A DNA stretch of 64,000 bases from contig OY747703.1 in the NCBI GenBank assembly GCA_963556495.2, positions 31,915,296 to 31,979,295 on the forward strand. Reading direction: 5' to 3'. The position numbers and the translations under genes are program-made. The DNA comes from Valencia hispanica (Eukaryota > Chordata > Actinopteri > Cyprinodontiformes > Valenciidae). The stretch's first letter is position 1, and each line of letters starts with the position of its first letter. The notes under the pieces were generated by a model. That model had not been told where the DNA came from. It made no database searches and worked only from the letters and a program-made list of their open reading frames with translations. Below, piece by piece: positions 11,877 through 23,576 of this stretch.

Positions 11877-12640
11877 TAGAGGTAGTGGTGTAATCATATC
11901 ATGTCATACAATATTGCAAAATGCCTTCAACATATTGTTGGTTAAAAGAACACAGAGAACATATTAACTATTTCTTCCTCCCAAAAATATTCTAAAAAGG
12001 GAGCAAATACAACATTTTGCTCCAACAGTGTGTATTTAAAAGCTATTACAGGTCAGTAGTAAAACCTATCCAAAGTGCTTTAGTTTGGAATAGTCCCTAA
12101 ATTTCATGTCTAACGTTTACACAAGGCCAATTATCTTGTCATTTGATTGCCTAAATCATTTTATACAGAGCTTCTGCCAGCTATATAGCATGTGTGTGCT
12201 TGTTTGTGTGGTTAGTTTCAGAGGATTGAAGTAAAAGTTGTAGACAGACAGATCAACACAGACAGAAAGCTGACCTTTATTTCTCCTTGTACACTGGTTT
12301 AACATCCCATAGCGGCAATGGAAAGACAGGTAAAAATAAGGGTGGCAGCAACAAGGGAAACAAAGGATAGTGACAGAAGTAAGGGTAAAAAGTGGAGAGA
12401 ATATAGGACCAAAAGAAAACACAGCAAAAAGAAAAAAAGGTTAACCTTAGCATCAAACAAATCTCTCTCTCCACCTGTAATCGCCTCCTGCAGGTCAGCT
12501 GCCTTGCCTTGCCACAATCCTCCTACTAACACTAAACCAAGCCATCAAACAGGGTCTTGTGTCCCCCCACCCTCTCCCTTTTTCTGTTTACGCTCACACA
12601 TAAGACCTTGATGTTTTTTCTAATAATTGGCAGCAGAGGT
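11877..12640. other. No recognised feature
   Basis: About 760 bp without a recognisable gene or repeat family. Overlapping ORFs on both strands (up to 97 codons) show no domain. Confidence 0.35.
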
Positions 12641-12722
12641 TGACTTTTTCTTTTTCTCCATCCCTTCCCCATTCTTTTTCTGTCTTTCTTTTCCTTTTTT
12701 TCTGCTCTTCCTCTTCCTTTAG

Positions 12723-12934
12723 AGATGAATAGTTGGCCCAGGATCAAAGGCAGACTCCAGCCGTCCATTCTGACCACCACAAAGGGGCGTTGGGTGCTGG
12801 CGCGAGGCCAGGTGCTACACATGGACACATGGGGACAAGCAGCGCAGATGGGCCCTGCAGAGGCCTTGTCACCCTCCACCCCCACAGCTGCACACAAGAG
12901 GTCAGCGGCTAAAGTATCAGAGCGTGTGCTTCTT
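12723..12934 (+). CDS. Candidate internal exon, unknown protein
   Basis: A GC-rich 212-bp block is preceded by a long C/T tract (about 12640-12720) ending in CTTCCTTTAG and followed by a GTAAGG donor-like site. One frame is open throughout and encodes a basic, Pro/Ala/Ser-rich peptide beginning MNSWPRIKGR. I recognise no domain. The opposite strand is also open, as is common in GC-rich DNA, so coding status is uncertain. It could equally be a conserved noncoding island. Confidence 0.3.
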
Positions 12935-13825
12935 GTAAGGTGATCTTGTTGTGCAACTGATTCGCTTTTGTTTCCTTCTGTTTTTAAAAGCTTTCGTTTC
13001 TCTTAGTCTGTCTGCTTCCTGGTGCAATATTTCTTCATAAGCATCTTGAGAGCTTTTCTTCTGTTACTGTTTTTTTTTCCAGTGCTCAGATCCAACTCTT
13101 GGGCCGCCTGTGGAATAGAACCCACTGAGGTAAACAGTTTCCCCTCAACGACAGACCGGTGTGTATAAATGTTAGAGAGAACCCAGCTCTAGTTTGGTCG
13201 AACATTTCCCCCTAACTTCAACAGTCCTTATTCAAATATATAAGCAGAGCAACCAAGTCCAACGTGGCCGGGGCCAATACAAATAAATGTATGTGAAGGA
13301 CACAAGAAGGCGGTTAGATAAAACAAATGAACAAGTCTCTGTACTCCAAACATATATGTAATACTAGGCTTGGTTTTCAGCTCCTTCAGCTAAAGAATTT
13401 CTCTGAGTGGCAGAGATGAGGTTACTGAATCTAGCAACATTTAGATCCTTTAACATCAGCATACAGTCAGATCCTTTCTGTTTTCTCTTGTGTCAAATTT
13501 GGGATTTTTAAAGTTTTTAAAAAATTAGGACCTATTCCAGTGTTTTTTATGCCTGTCCTGTGCTTTACACGTTCTTAGTACTTTCAAAGTTATGCCAGTC
13601 GCCATATTTTATTTAGGCAACCTTTAAGTTCATGCATTGTTTAAGTATTTCTCCCCTCTTGCCACAGTACTTGTTTTAACAGCAAAATGTGAGCCAAAAA
13701 GTGGGTTACCACTAACATTAGTATATTTTATCAATGTTTTAAATAATTAAAGACATGTAATGCATGATTGTGAGATAGAATGCAAAGATAAACTTAAGTT
13801 AATTACTTTTTTTTGCAGAAAAAAA
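12935..13825. other. No recognised feature
   Basis: About 890 bp between the candidate exon and a Tc1-like copy. I see no gene, repeat family or microsatellite. Confidence 0.4.
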
Positions 13826-14045
13826 GGTTTGTTCGAGAACATAATTGCAGAAACAACATCATGAAAACCAAGGAACACAGCAGAGAGCAAGATAGTATTC
13901 ATTTGAGATGCAGCCGGCAGGCCAGTGGTAACTCTGAAGGAGCCACAGAGATCCATAACTCAGGTGGGTGAATCTGTCTAAAGTTAGTGGTGCACTACAC
14001 CAATCAGGCTTTTATGTAAAAATGACAAGAAAAAAGTTCTCCATG
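13826..14045 (+). pseudogene. Tc1-like transposon, 5' part with transposase start
   Basis: The block upstream of the transposase start, with GTTTGTTCGAGAACAT, leads to an ATG at 13861 encoding MKTKEHSRE, the N-terminal signature of this fish Tc1 family. An internal deletion then jumps to the region encoding a VTL-E/K-E-L/P-QRS motif near 13925. A SINE interrupts the copy at 14046. Confidence 0.75.
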
Positions 14046-14251
14046 GGGTGCTGAGTAGCATTGTGGTTACTGTGGGTGCTCCATGTACAGAGAGACATCA
14101 GTCTTCGTTGTGGCTGTCCCGAGTTAGAATCCGGTCCTCTAGGACTTTTTTCCCCAGGTCTTCACCCACTTCTCTCCTCCCTTCTGTATGATATCCACTA
14201 CTGAATAAAGGCCACTACAGCCACACAATCTTTGAAAAATAAAATAAAACA
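14046..14251 (+). mobile_element. tRNA-derived SINE (second family)
   Basis: The head has an A-box-like TAGCATTGTGGTTACTG and a diverged B box (GAGTTAGAATCC). A pyrimidine-rich centre and the tail CTGAATAAAGGCCACTAC follow, then an A-rich end. This differs from the SINE at 6108 and matches the family whose 3' tail recurs at 63721-63804. It splits a Tc1-like copy. Confidence 0.75.
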
Positions 14252-14753
14252 TTCCACAAGCCATATAGGGCACAGAGCAAATGTGGAAGATGGCACTCTG
14301 CTCAGACGAGACTATTATACAACTGTCTTGGCCAATATGAAAACAAATGCTGGACATTACCCTTAACACACTATCTCCACCATGAAATAGGGAGGCTGGT
14401 CGAAGTTGATGAGAAGATAGAGCTAAATACTGGGCTATCCTGAAAGAAAACCTTCAAAAGACTTGGTAAGGAGGCTTACCTTCCAGTGGGCCATGACCCT
14501 AAATATACAACCTTAATAGCAAAATAATAGTTTAGATCCAATCATAGTCATGTGTTTGAATGGCCCAATTAAAGTCCAGATCTTGCAACTGAGAATGTCT
14601 GGCAAGATTTGAGAATCAATGTTCACAGACATTCTTCATTTAATCTAGGTGAACTTCAGCTGTTTGTTGTTTTTTTAAGTAAAAGAAGTAAAAGAAGTAA
14701 AAGAAAATGAGTCTGTAGATGTGAACAGCTGGTAGAGACCAAATACAAAAAGA
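14252..14753 (+). pseudogene. Tc1-like transposase, central part
   Basis: Blocks for the catalytic core appear in order but frame-shifted: GGGCACAGAGCAAATGTGGA, CTGCTCAGACGAGAC, GGCCATGACCCTAAATATAC, and AATGTCTGGCAAGA. It continues from 14045 across the SINE and continues again at 15780 after a second nested element. Confidence 0.8.
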
Positions 14754-14755
14754 AT

Positions 14756-15777
14756 GGGGTTTATGAACAGTCACTTCCTGGTTGCGATAAGCCAGCCCCA
14801 TCACTTCCGCCTCAAAACTGTCCCAACACAGTCTGGACAAAATTGCATTTTATACCCGCTGTTTTCAAAACCTGCCGCGCATCACCGTATACGTAAGCTC
14901 TATATAACCAACTTTATTCACGATCATGAAGGTAAGTAATCAGCTAACAGCGGTAGCTCGGAGAAACAATCATCAAAAGACAGTAAGACAGATATATTAT
15001 TATGTTCGACTGATAAGGACACTGATAGCTTAACATTCAACCATGAATATTAAGCTCACATTTAACACAGAAATGTTTTTGTACTGTTCTTTGAGATAAA
15101 TTCATAGCTTCTTACATTGTGTTTTCTTAGGTTAGCATTAGCTGTATTTGCTAATAAGCCACGGCTACTTCTCTTTCTCACTCTTTCAAACAAGAGTGAG
15201 ACAGGATAAGTGACAGTGAGGACAAGCTACTTTACATCCATGAAGAAGAGCAAGAAGCCACATTCTTACACCGAGAGAATAGTTATTCCAATGAAATACA
15301 ACCGGGTTGGCGCTGGGGTTTAGACTCCTTCTCTCTCCCTCCTAACTCGGCTATTTGACGTCCTGTGCTGCAAAGTGTCGACTGCAGACATGGCTGAGGT
15401 GAGAGATGATGAAGTTTTCCGTTCTAATGTTTACAGTCCATCTCTTTCGTAGTTGATCATCCGATGGAAATGTGTGAAAACTGAACGTTGAATTATATTT
15501 AGCTGACTAGGTACACAAAGGAACACAGTTCAGTAGTTGACCCATTTTGCTGCTGAAACCTGTAAGATGGCTTTATTTCATACTGCTAAATTATGCTATT
15601 ATATTGGTACACTAAACTAAACTATATGTTGTCTTGATTATAAGTAATATCTCATTCCTCTACTTACGTCAGCGCTGCCCTCTACCCCCACGATGCTTCC
15701 CACAGCCGTAGCCAGAAACGCTCTTAGTGGCTTATTGAAAACCGGAACTTCTACTAAACGGGCTGTGCATAAAGCCC
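14756..15777 (+). mobile_element. 1,022-bp MITE, GGGGTTTATGAACAG / CTGTGCATAAAGCCC ends
   Basis: The left end GGGGTTTATGAACAG and the right end CTGTGCATAAAGCCC are inverted repeats, and the similarity continues inward through an AATAAGCCA/GATAAGCCA block. AT dinucleotides flank both ends (14754-14755 and 15778-15779), and removal of the element restores a continuous Tc1-like sequence. The interior has exon-like ATG-plus-donor pieces (ATGAAG|GTAAGT near 14930, ATGGCTGAG|GTGAG near 15395), so it may be a deletion derivative of a coding element. A 2-bp AT duplication with G-rich ends would suit ISL2EU, but this is tentative. Confidence 0.7.
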
Positions 15778-15779
15778 AT

Positions 15780-15975
15780 TGCAGCTGTTATTACAGATAA
15801 AAGTAGTTTGACAAAGTTTTGATGAAGCTAAATACAAATGCATGGCCCACTTTTCAGATTATATTGACAAAACGTTCCCCACAATTCATAATTTTGTTCT
15901 ACTTTGTGTTGGTCTATCATTTAAAATCTCAATAAAATACATGACGTTTGCGAAATAACAAAACGTGAAAAATGT
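15780..15975 (+). mobile_element. Tc1-like transposon, 3' end
   Basis: Resumes the Tc1-like copy with GCAGCTGTTATTACAG. The 3' noncoding end (GTTGGTCTATCATTTAAAAT, then CAATAAAATACATGA) follows. The outermost terminus is degraded. Confidence 0.75.
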
Positions 15976-17045
15976 TTGCAGCTTTTGGAGGATATAAAAA
16001 AAGGAAATAGGTCAAAAGCACACATAAATTTCAGTTTTTGAATAAAAAGAGGGAACAGCAGTAATTCTCTTTACACTGCCTGCTGTCATGCACAAATCTT
16101 CAGCTTCAGCCACATGTTTGAGATTAGATGTACTCTTCCGTAAGATGAAAACACAGTCAACAAAATTCAGGCTGATTCCCTGTTGTTTATGAATTAATTA
16201 ACTCCATCCACACCCTCTCCTTTGGGGCTGACTATGGACTGATAACAAAACGTTTAGAGTGTGAATTGGATCCATTTTGAAGAGGAATGATGCAACTAAG
16301 TTCATGTGTTGAGAAGCATGCAGATAACAGGATGAGCTAACTTTAAATTTCTCTTAATGCACCACACATATAGTGTCTGTTTCAAAACACAGAAAAAAAT
16401 GAGTAAAATATTTCTTAAATATTCATTTAATAAAAAAGTTCTTGTATGTTGCTGTACTCTCTTCGAAAACAAAATTGGATCTGATTTTGCTTCTCTCTCT
16501 GTTTAACAGATTTACAAACTTTTTTTTAACTTGTGTAATATTCCTGGCAAGATTCCAAAATCTTCATGTTCTCCTTGAACCTTGATGCGTTTTGCCTTAA
16601 AGAGATATTATATTTTGACAGTCAAATAGTCATCAGTCATTCTTCTAGGATTTGATAAATCTAATAAAAATGGTCACTTTAAATTCATGTCCCTTGTAAA
16701 GGATTTAAACTGGTAAGGAAATGGTTTTGAGGAAAATGTTATTAAGATTTCTTACCATGTGATCCCTGCGGCATACTGCACTATTTTTGTCCTGTGGTGC
16801 AGAGAAGCCTTGGAGGTCTTGGTGCTGCACAGTATCCTTTTATTCTCATAAATACTTTTAATTTCAATTCAACTTATTTGAATATTTAGGGATTTCATTG
16901 ACTGAATATATACTTTACTTTCTTTTTATTTCAGACTTAATGCTGCATCAGTTTAAAAATGAAAGAAAAAGCTCCTTGTGAATGCTCTACATTTTATTGA
17001 TAATTTGTCATTTTGTTTATTCTGGATGAAAGTTTCAGCTATTGC
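15976..17045. other. No recognised feature
   Basis: About 1.07 kb of AT-rich DNA with no ORF, repeat family or regulatory motif that I can support. Confidence 0.4.
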
Positions 17046-17270
17046 AAATTCAATTCAAAAATACTTTATTGATCCCACAGGGATATTAGGTGTTGTTGTA
17101 GCTCATATAATTAATTCTTTAAGGAGTTTTTGTAAATAATGATGGCTGTGGGCAGGATTTCCTGTAGCAGTCTGTGTTACAGTGAAACTGAAGAAGCCTC
17201 CAACTGAAGACACTCTTGTTGTAAGACAGTCTCATGAAGAGGATGCTCAGGTCCATAATTTTCACCAGCA
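17046..17270 (-). mobile_element. LINE 3'-end fragment (same family as 49791-51872)
   Basis: On the minus strand, coding remnants (a CFSW/VFSW-R-L-L-Q-F-C-N-T-D-x-Y-R-K-S motif) are followed by a short 3' UTR ending in GGGATCAATAAAGTATTTTT plus a TTGAATTGAA tail. The copy at 49791 has the same 3' end. Strongly 5'-truncated, as is usual for LINE copies. Confidence 0.7.
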
Positions 17271-17555
17271 GGCTGTGATGTGCAAGAGAGCAATGAAGAA
17301 AAACGGAAAGCGTTTTGTTGCTACAAAGCATGCCACATGGGATAGTGGATGATTAGACGGATTCATGGAAGCAGATTGGAGTCGCTGTCACAGTGAACTC
17401 CAAACAAGTATCCACCTTGAAGGACGAGTAGCAGGAAATGCTCTGCTCTGCTTTTTGAGCTATTCTGGTGAATTGCTTAATTGAGTCTAGGTAGCACAAT
17501 CAGTCTGCCTTGATACATAAAAATAATCAGTCAGGGTAGTTTATAAATGTGTTGA

Positions 17556-17936
17556 CAGAGGTGTCAAAAGTATTCACATTCAATACTCAAGTAGAAGTAT
17601 AGATACTAGGGTTTAAAAAGACTTCTGTAGAAGTTGAAGTATCAAGTCAAGTTTTTTACTCAAGTAAAAGTAAAAAAGTACTTGATTCAAAACTACTTAA
17701 AGTATAAAAGTAAAAGTAATGTATTTAAAAAAATGACATTAAAGAATAAAGCTTAAATCCACCCCCCAAAGGAAAGGCCATAATTATTATAATGCTATAT
17801 AAAAATGTTAATTTTGAAACATTTGGGACACAGTAGGCTACCTGTTTCAGCTGCAGATATGCCCATTACAATGTATTAATTTTAGTGCAATGCAATTACA
17901 TTATAGAACCATATGTGGACTACTGAGCATTAATTA

Positions 17937-17969
<33 letters not shown>

Positions 17970-18917
17970 AAAATGAAGAATATTATCACCAAAAGTCTTA
18001 CAACCTTAAAGAATGCAGACAAGATTGTGCAGACCCCTGCAATCTCCAATGACCCCCTTGGGGCTCAGGAACCTCATGTTGGGAACCCCTGTTCTATAGG
18101 CTGAATCCGCGCTGACACACTGAAGACTGGAACTAAAAGCTCCACTTCAGCCAAAGTTTTGAAATCAGGGAACATTTCTCTGGCTCAAGTGATCAGAAGT
18201 CGGAAAGACTCTCTAAACCCAGCTTTATATCGCTTCAGCAGCAGAAAATGTCGGAGCATGCGTTCTTTCGCACGGGTGTTTGGCATGACACCGGGTTCTA
18301 TGAAGCGCGTCTTTAACCAGCCGCACCGGTAACAGTCACGTTCCAAAGCCTCTCGCTCTGAGATGATGCTCAGATGGCTTCATGGAAATCTTCTTATTAT
18401 AAATGTATGAATTCAGTTACTTGTACTCAAACCTAAAAGTGTCCTCGCGTCTGTACCAAATTGTCAGGGGTGTGAATTATAATCTGTAAAAATGATAAGT
18501 GGCCTCCCAATTTTCCGTCACCGTTGTAAAAAAAAAAAAAAAGGACTAATATAGAAAATGTTCGGTTAACGGGACCCCGTGTGTAGAGTATGCAATGGAT
18601 CGCATACAAGCGGGGTGTCAGAATGGTAGATGTTTAAAATTATGATCAAACCACTGTCAAATTCTATCCAGTTGGTGCATTTTTAGATAGTTTTTTTTTG
18701 TGTGTCTTCTTAAAAAAAGACTTAATGAAACAGGAGTAACGAGGGTATTTTTCAAATGTAAGGAGTAGAAAGTAGCCTACAGATAATTGCGTGAAAATGT
18801 AAGGAGTAGAAGTAAAAAGTAGGCCCATAGATAATTACTTCAGTAAAGTATAAATACCCAAAATTTCTACTTAAGTAAGGTAACAAAGTATTTGTACTTC
18901 GTTACTTGACATCTTTG
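17556..18917. mobile_element. hAT-like DNA transposon with perfect 8-bp TSD
   Basis: The element starts CAGAGGTGTCAAAAGTA and ends GTTACTTGACATCTTTG, imperfect inverted repeats. It is flanked on both sides by TGTGTTGA (17548-17555 and 18918-18925), a perfect 8-bp target duplication typical of hAT. Subterminal DNA is rich in AAGTAAAAGTA/TACTTAAGTA words. No transposase ORF exists, so it is non-autonomous. Internally (about 18020-18091) lies a fragment ending GTTGGGAACCCCTG, resembling the end of a second hAT-type element. Confidence 0.85.
17936..17970. repeat. (AT)n microsatellite
   Basis: Interrupted AT repeat inside the hAT-like element. Confidence 0.9.
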
Positions 18918-18925
18918 TGTGTTGA

Positions 18926-21100
18926 TGATGTTGGAAATGTGTTTTGCTGCATTGTGATAATGTGCTATTTTTTATGGTTGCAATGATGAATAATTAGTGG
19001 CGGGGTTTTCTCCCAAGCTGCAAATGCAGCCTGTGGCCTGCTCACAAAGCTATGCAAAGCTCATGTAGTTCTTTTGTATTCCTGATAGTGAGTAATGCAG
19101 AGTAATTCTACATTTAATGTGAAATGTTCAGTATATTGCAATGTTCAAGCTGCTGTTACGTTCATTTTGTTGAGATTGAATTCGGATAAATAATTATTTG
19201 AATTGCTAAATGACTGCATATGGGTGTGCAGACTGGTTTGTTGGAGGGACAACCTGATTGCCATCTGAAGAGCTGCTCGCTGGGGCTCAGGATCTCATTG
19301 CTGTTGCAGATGCTTGCTCTTTGTCAGGACGTCAAAGGCTGAATGTTTGTTGTTCCATGAGGGCGTTAGGAAAAAAACTGAAGGAAACCCACCTGGAAAC
19401 CAGTTTTTTTAATTTACTATCCACAATTGCTGATATTTTAGTTATTGGGCCCAAGATAAAATGATAAACTCATAAAATGAAAACTGAACAGAGCAGTTGA
19501 CATGGTTCCACATAAAACAAAATCTGCTGCAACAGAGTGCATTATTGATTTTCTTTCTATAAAAAAGAAACACTGAAATATTTTATTTTGGGGTTTAAAA
19601 TCAGTAGTGGCATATTTGAATTAATCCATACTGTAATAAGGGTATTCTTTTTTATGTGCTTGAAGTTTTTTTAAGTGCTTGAATGGGAAAAGGTGTCTGA
19701 AACTAAATGCAGTGGTTATGTTAATATAATTTTCTGTTTCATAAATTGTTGTCCTGTGTGTTGTATGGGTTTGATGTCATACCGACTCAATCATAAAGTT
19801 TGCTACTGCCAGGTTCAAGAACAGCTTTAATTTTATTTGGGTATGCATTTAAAAAGATGTAAGGCAGAAATTGCAGGAAGGTTAAGGGGATAATGATAAT
19901 CTGTTCCACTGGTTGGTAACCTTTAAAAAAAACATAAAAATATCCATTCTCACTGTTTTAGAGGAAACCTCGGAGTGTTTTCTTTCCAAAGAGACCCCGG
20001 CCACATCTCTAGTCAAAATATTTCAAGAACAGCAACACATTTTAATTTGGGTATGCATTTTTAAAACATTTAGGGCCAAAAGGCCAGTTTTTCCCTGTCT
20101 AAACGGACACAATTTAAACATAATACACCCTTTGCTCAAATTATAGGTAACATAAAATGTTCAACTGGCTGTGAGGAATATAACATTGTTCCAATAACAG
20201 TCCACCGGGGAGACATTAAATACTCACAAACTCTTTACACAACAGCATTTACAAAAGAATCTCTTTAAAAATATATAGATTCCCTATACAGATTAGGTAG
20301 TGTTACCCCTACAGCGCAGAGGTTATTAAAAACAAGTAAATGATCCCCCAAAACAGGCTCAACTACCATGAAAAAGTAGTTCCAACTTCGATAATAGCTC
20401 ACTTACCACAGAAAGCTTCCTAATTAAAAAAAAAGACAAAATGCTAATGAAGTTACCAAAATAGGGTCAACTATTTAGTTGTTCAGCTTCAGAGGTAACA
20501 TCTTTGCCGTTGGAAAAATTACGAGCAAAAGCAGGCTGGTGTTGTTTTTCTGTTATAATGGGCATTATTTTCACTTTTATGTGTTCCTCCTACAGAGAAA
20601 ATAGGCCTGATCTCTCCCTTTGTGGTTGCTCCAACTGTTCACTTCCACCGCCCACACAACACATTTTCCCAGGCAACAGTGTTCTTCCAAAGTTTACACA
20701 CAATAAATAACGCTATGCCCAAAGCAGTTAGCAGTGGCCCCGCTCTCTCCCGTTTCCTGGCTGGAGTTGAAATGAAATGGTAATTTTGACTTGAGGAGGA
20801 TTTCAAAGGGATGGCCTCCACTTTTCATCTTGATGCATACCACGAGCTCGCCGACACATTCACGCTGGGATTTAAAAAGAAAAAAAAAAAACGAAGAAGA
20901 GAGAAAAAAGCTGAATTTTAAGTTTTTTTCTATGAACTTCCTTCTTTTTTTCCTGCCATCTCCCCAAAGATAGAGAAATGTAACGCTGTTGAGATCTCTT
21001 CCCCCAGATGGACGGCATTTATATAAACAACCACCCCCGTTTCAAGGATCGTTTGATTGATGTGTCATTGTCCAAAGATTGTTTCCAGGCATTTGAATAG
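18926..21100. other. No recognised feature
   Basis: About 2.2 kb of intergenic-type DNA. It has several short ORFs without domains. The part 20480-21050 is richer in G+C and unique-looking, but no motif supports a specific call. Confidence 0.35.
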
Positions 21101-21119
21101 ATAATTTAGCATTTGATGT

Positions 21120-21405
21120 AGCCATTTCTCTTCAAAGGGCCAGGGGGGCAGATGTGGGGGTAGAGCAGAGGTGTCCTCTATCTACCATGCTATTTTTGCA
21201 TCCAAGGCTTTGACCAGCTTCAACCATCTTCTTCTCACTGGGGAGATTGACTGACACTTGAATTATTCTACTCAAGATTATAGTGCAGTTCCCGAAACTC
21301 AGCTCTAAGAGCTCCTTGAACACTCTGTTATGCAAATACCATTGTCTCCAATAAAATAATGTAACAGTGTAAAGATGCATCTTGTTTCTGTTTTTTAGTT
21401 TTTTT
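21120..21405. promoter_or_regulatory. Putative enhancer block with POU and SOX motifs
   Basis: A unique-looking segment contains the octamer ATGCAAAT at 21330-21337, followed one base later by CCATTGT (21339-21345), the SOX-type core. A homeodomain-like TGAATTATTC lies nearby. Adjacent POU and SOX sites are a known enhancer arrangement, although the classical order is SOX then POU. Activity cannot be judged from sequence. Confidence 0.3.
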
Positions 21406-21411
21406 TTCCAG

Positions 21412-21534
21412 GACTGCCTGAAGTCGGTTTCCAACATTGGACCAGGACCAAAAGTAGCTGCAGAACAATTGTCATACAATTTCTGCATCCTGGCTTCCAA
21501 GACTAAGAAATTGAGTTTAAACATTCAAGACAAG
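21412..21534 (+). CDS. Candidate 123-bp internal exon, unknown protein
   Basis: A strong acceptor-like tract (TTTTTTTTCCAG ending at 21411) precedes 41 open codons in phase 0, ending ACAAG before a GTATGC donor-like site. The peptide begins DCLKSVSNIGPGPKVAAEQ and has no domain that I recognise. The block lies directly next to the POU/SOX-bearing segment, so conservation here, if found, might reflect regulation rather than coding. Confidence 0.27.
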
Positions 21535-22194
21535 GTATGCATATGCTCCACTAAAAAAGAAACCCTCCTAGGTTCTCTCGTCGAAGTGTTATCAGGCTCA
21601 TCCAGTTGGCACTGCAATACCAGGGGTCTACTTCCCTGGTGCAGGCCAATTACTCTCCTTTGTCAGCCAGTCATTAGGGAAAAGTCAAGATGACAAAGGC
21701 TTGGTGTGGGAAAAGAAAGCAAATAAAAAAACCTGATGTGATGTCTTCATTATCTCCCAGCTCTGCGGCCTGTGTAAAAAAGGCCTGGGTTAATTACTGC
21801 TGATTACACGTCAGCACACCAGGCTCAGCGGGCATACAGATTGCACAGAGGGGGCCACAGAGACCCGGAGAGGAAAGGATGAGGTCGTTTGCAGACAATG
21901 ATGTGAAATGAGTGTCAAGTGGTCCTCCTTGGTGGGTTCAGCTGCTTGGAAAGCAGATGAGGAATGCAGATGAGGCACCATGACAGTATAGAGTTCATCT
22001 GCCACTGTTTGCATGTGTGTCTGTTTACTGTGGACCTTCATGGTTGTTGTTGGGGTTTTTGGTGTTTAAAGAAATATTGAGTTTGTCAATTTTAGTTTTT
22101 TAAAGTTGCTGATATGTAGTCAAAATTCTTCTTTATTTATGTATCCATTTGACTCAGCTTTTGCATTAACATGAGGGTCATTTTTAAGCTCATG
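21535..22194. other. No recognised feature
   Basis: About 660 bp. The first 300 bp continue the unique-looking texture of the preceding blocks; no gene or repeat family was recognised. Confidence 0.3.
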
Positions 22195-22592
22195 CTACAG
22201 CATATCAATCAGATTTAATTCTGGACTTTGACTAGGCCACTCCAAAAAAGTTTCTGTTTTGAACCATGTATAATGCTTCTGCGACCTTTTGGGGTTATGG
22301 CTGTAAGTTTTCTACATATTAAGAAAGAAATTTCTTCCCACTCTTATGTCTTTGTCCTGCTAGAAAAGAAAAGAACCCCTACAGAATGATGCTGCCTCCA
22401 CTGGGCTTCACAGTGAGGACGGGATGGTGGGTATGTTGTGTTCAGGGTGATGTGCAGTTTTGCGGTGTCCCCTTACATGGCTTGGTGCAAACCGCAAACA
22501 ATACTTTTTGGGGGGCCTTTCTTTTAACAATGACTTGCTTTTTATCACTCTTCCAAAAAGCTATGTCTGTGTTAGGTTTTTTGCTAATTGTT
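22195..22592 (-). mobile_element. Tc1-like transposon remnant, left part
   Basis: Minus-strand Tc1-like blocks: TCTGGACTTTGACTAGGCC, AGAATGATGCTGCCTCCAC, and GTTCAGGGTGATGTGCAG. It is interrupted at 22593 by an inverted-repeat element and resumes at 23100. The transposase frame is broken. Confidence 0.8.
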
Positions 22593-23099
22593 AAAGAGGA
22601 ACTCACCCCCCTTCCAGAATCTTACTCCACCCACATTTCCTGTTAAAAAAATGGGCGTGATCGATTGAGATGATGACTGCTGCAGTCGCACAGACACAGT
22701 GAGAAAGATGGAGAGCAACGTGAGTTTCTTTTTCTCAGAGCAATGTTTTGAGGTGGAGAATTTCTCTCCATCTTCTTCACCAGAGAGAAGAGAGGAAAGG
22801 GAGGCAGGTTCTGTGAAGGAGGCGTGGGCAGAGACCCGGCTTGTTTTGTACCCCACAGCGGCAGGATGGCTGACTTTAGCCATGACTGCAGAGTAACAAT
22901 GCCCAATACAAATTCAAGTGCAGTGTAGAGTTTTAACCTGAAGAGGACTCCACACAGTTTTAGGCAGAAAATGAATATTCTTACTAAGATGCACTAAAAT
23001 GCCAACATTATGACCAGACATGTAGACAGCACTATTATACACTCATTTATACAGTTTATCAGCCAAATAAAAAGTTGATTTGGGGGTTAATTGCTCTTT
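22593..23099 (+). mobile_element. 507-bp MITE, AAAGAGGAACTCACCCCC ends
   Basis: The left end AAAGAGGAACTCACCCCC and the inverse of the right end (AAAGAGCAATTAACCCCC) match at 15 of 18 positions. No ORF with a transposase motif lies inside; short ORFs on both strands overlap. The element falls precisely between two parts of a Tc1-like (-) copy. The target duplication is not clear, so the superfamily is unassigned. Confidence 0.65.
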
Positions 23100-23290
23100 C
23101 AGTGTTCCATTAACCAGAATACTTTACTGTAGCCATAGATCTCTGCAGCTCCTCCAGAGTTACAATTGGGCCTCCTGGCTACTTTCTCCTGATCTATCCT
23201 ATAAAACCCAAAATAACTACATTGAAGTTTGTAATTGTAATGTGGCAAAATGGGAAAAGATTCAGCAGGTTTGAACACTTTTTTGTCAAC
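23100..23290 (-). mobile_element. Tc1-like transposon remnant, right part
   Basis: Contains GATCTCTGCAGCTCCTCCAG followed by GAGTTACAATTGGGCC, the minus-strand N-terminal region of the transposase. The outer noncoding end (AAGTTTGTAATTGTAATGTG) follows. It continues 22195-22592 across the MITE, with the original start region deleted. Confidence 0.75.
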
Positions 23291-23576
23291 ATCTGCAGCC
23301 ATACAAACTAATAGTTTCACAACATGATCAGGATTTTAAGGGGCTGTACTGAAAGATAACTTTTAGTCAATGCACAGACGAATTGTCACATCAAAATAGT
23401 ATAGCTGATACGTCCAGCAGTTCTACAGGACTCTTCCCACCAAACAGCAGGCATAGCAACTGTAAAAACTATACCACTATATATGGCATCAGATTACTTT
23501 CTTTAATATGAGGACACAATTCATGACAAATTGAGCATAAAAACAGGTTGGGTAGAGGGTAAACAGCCCGTTTCAG

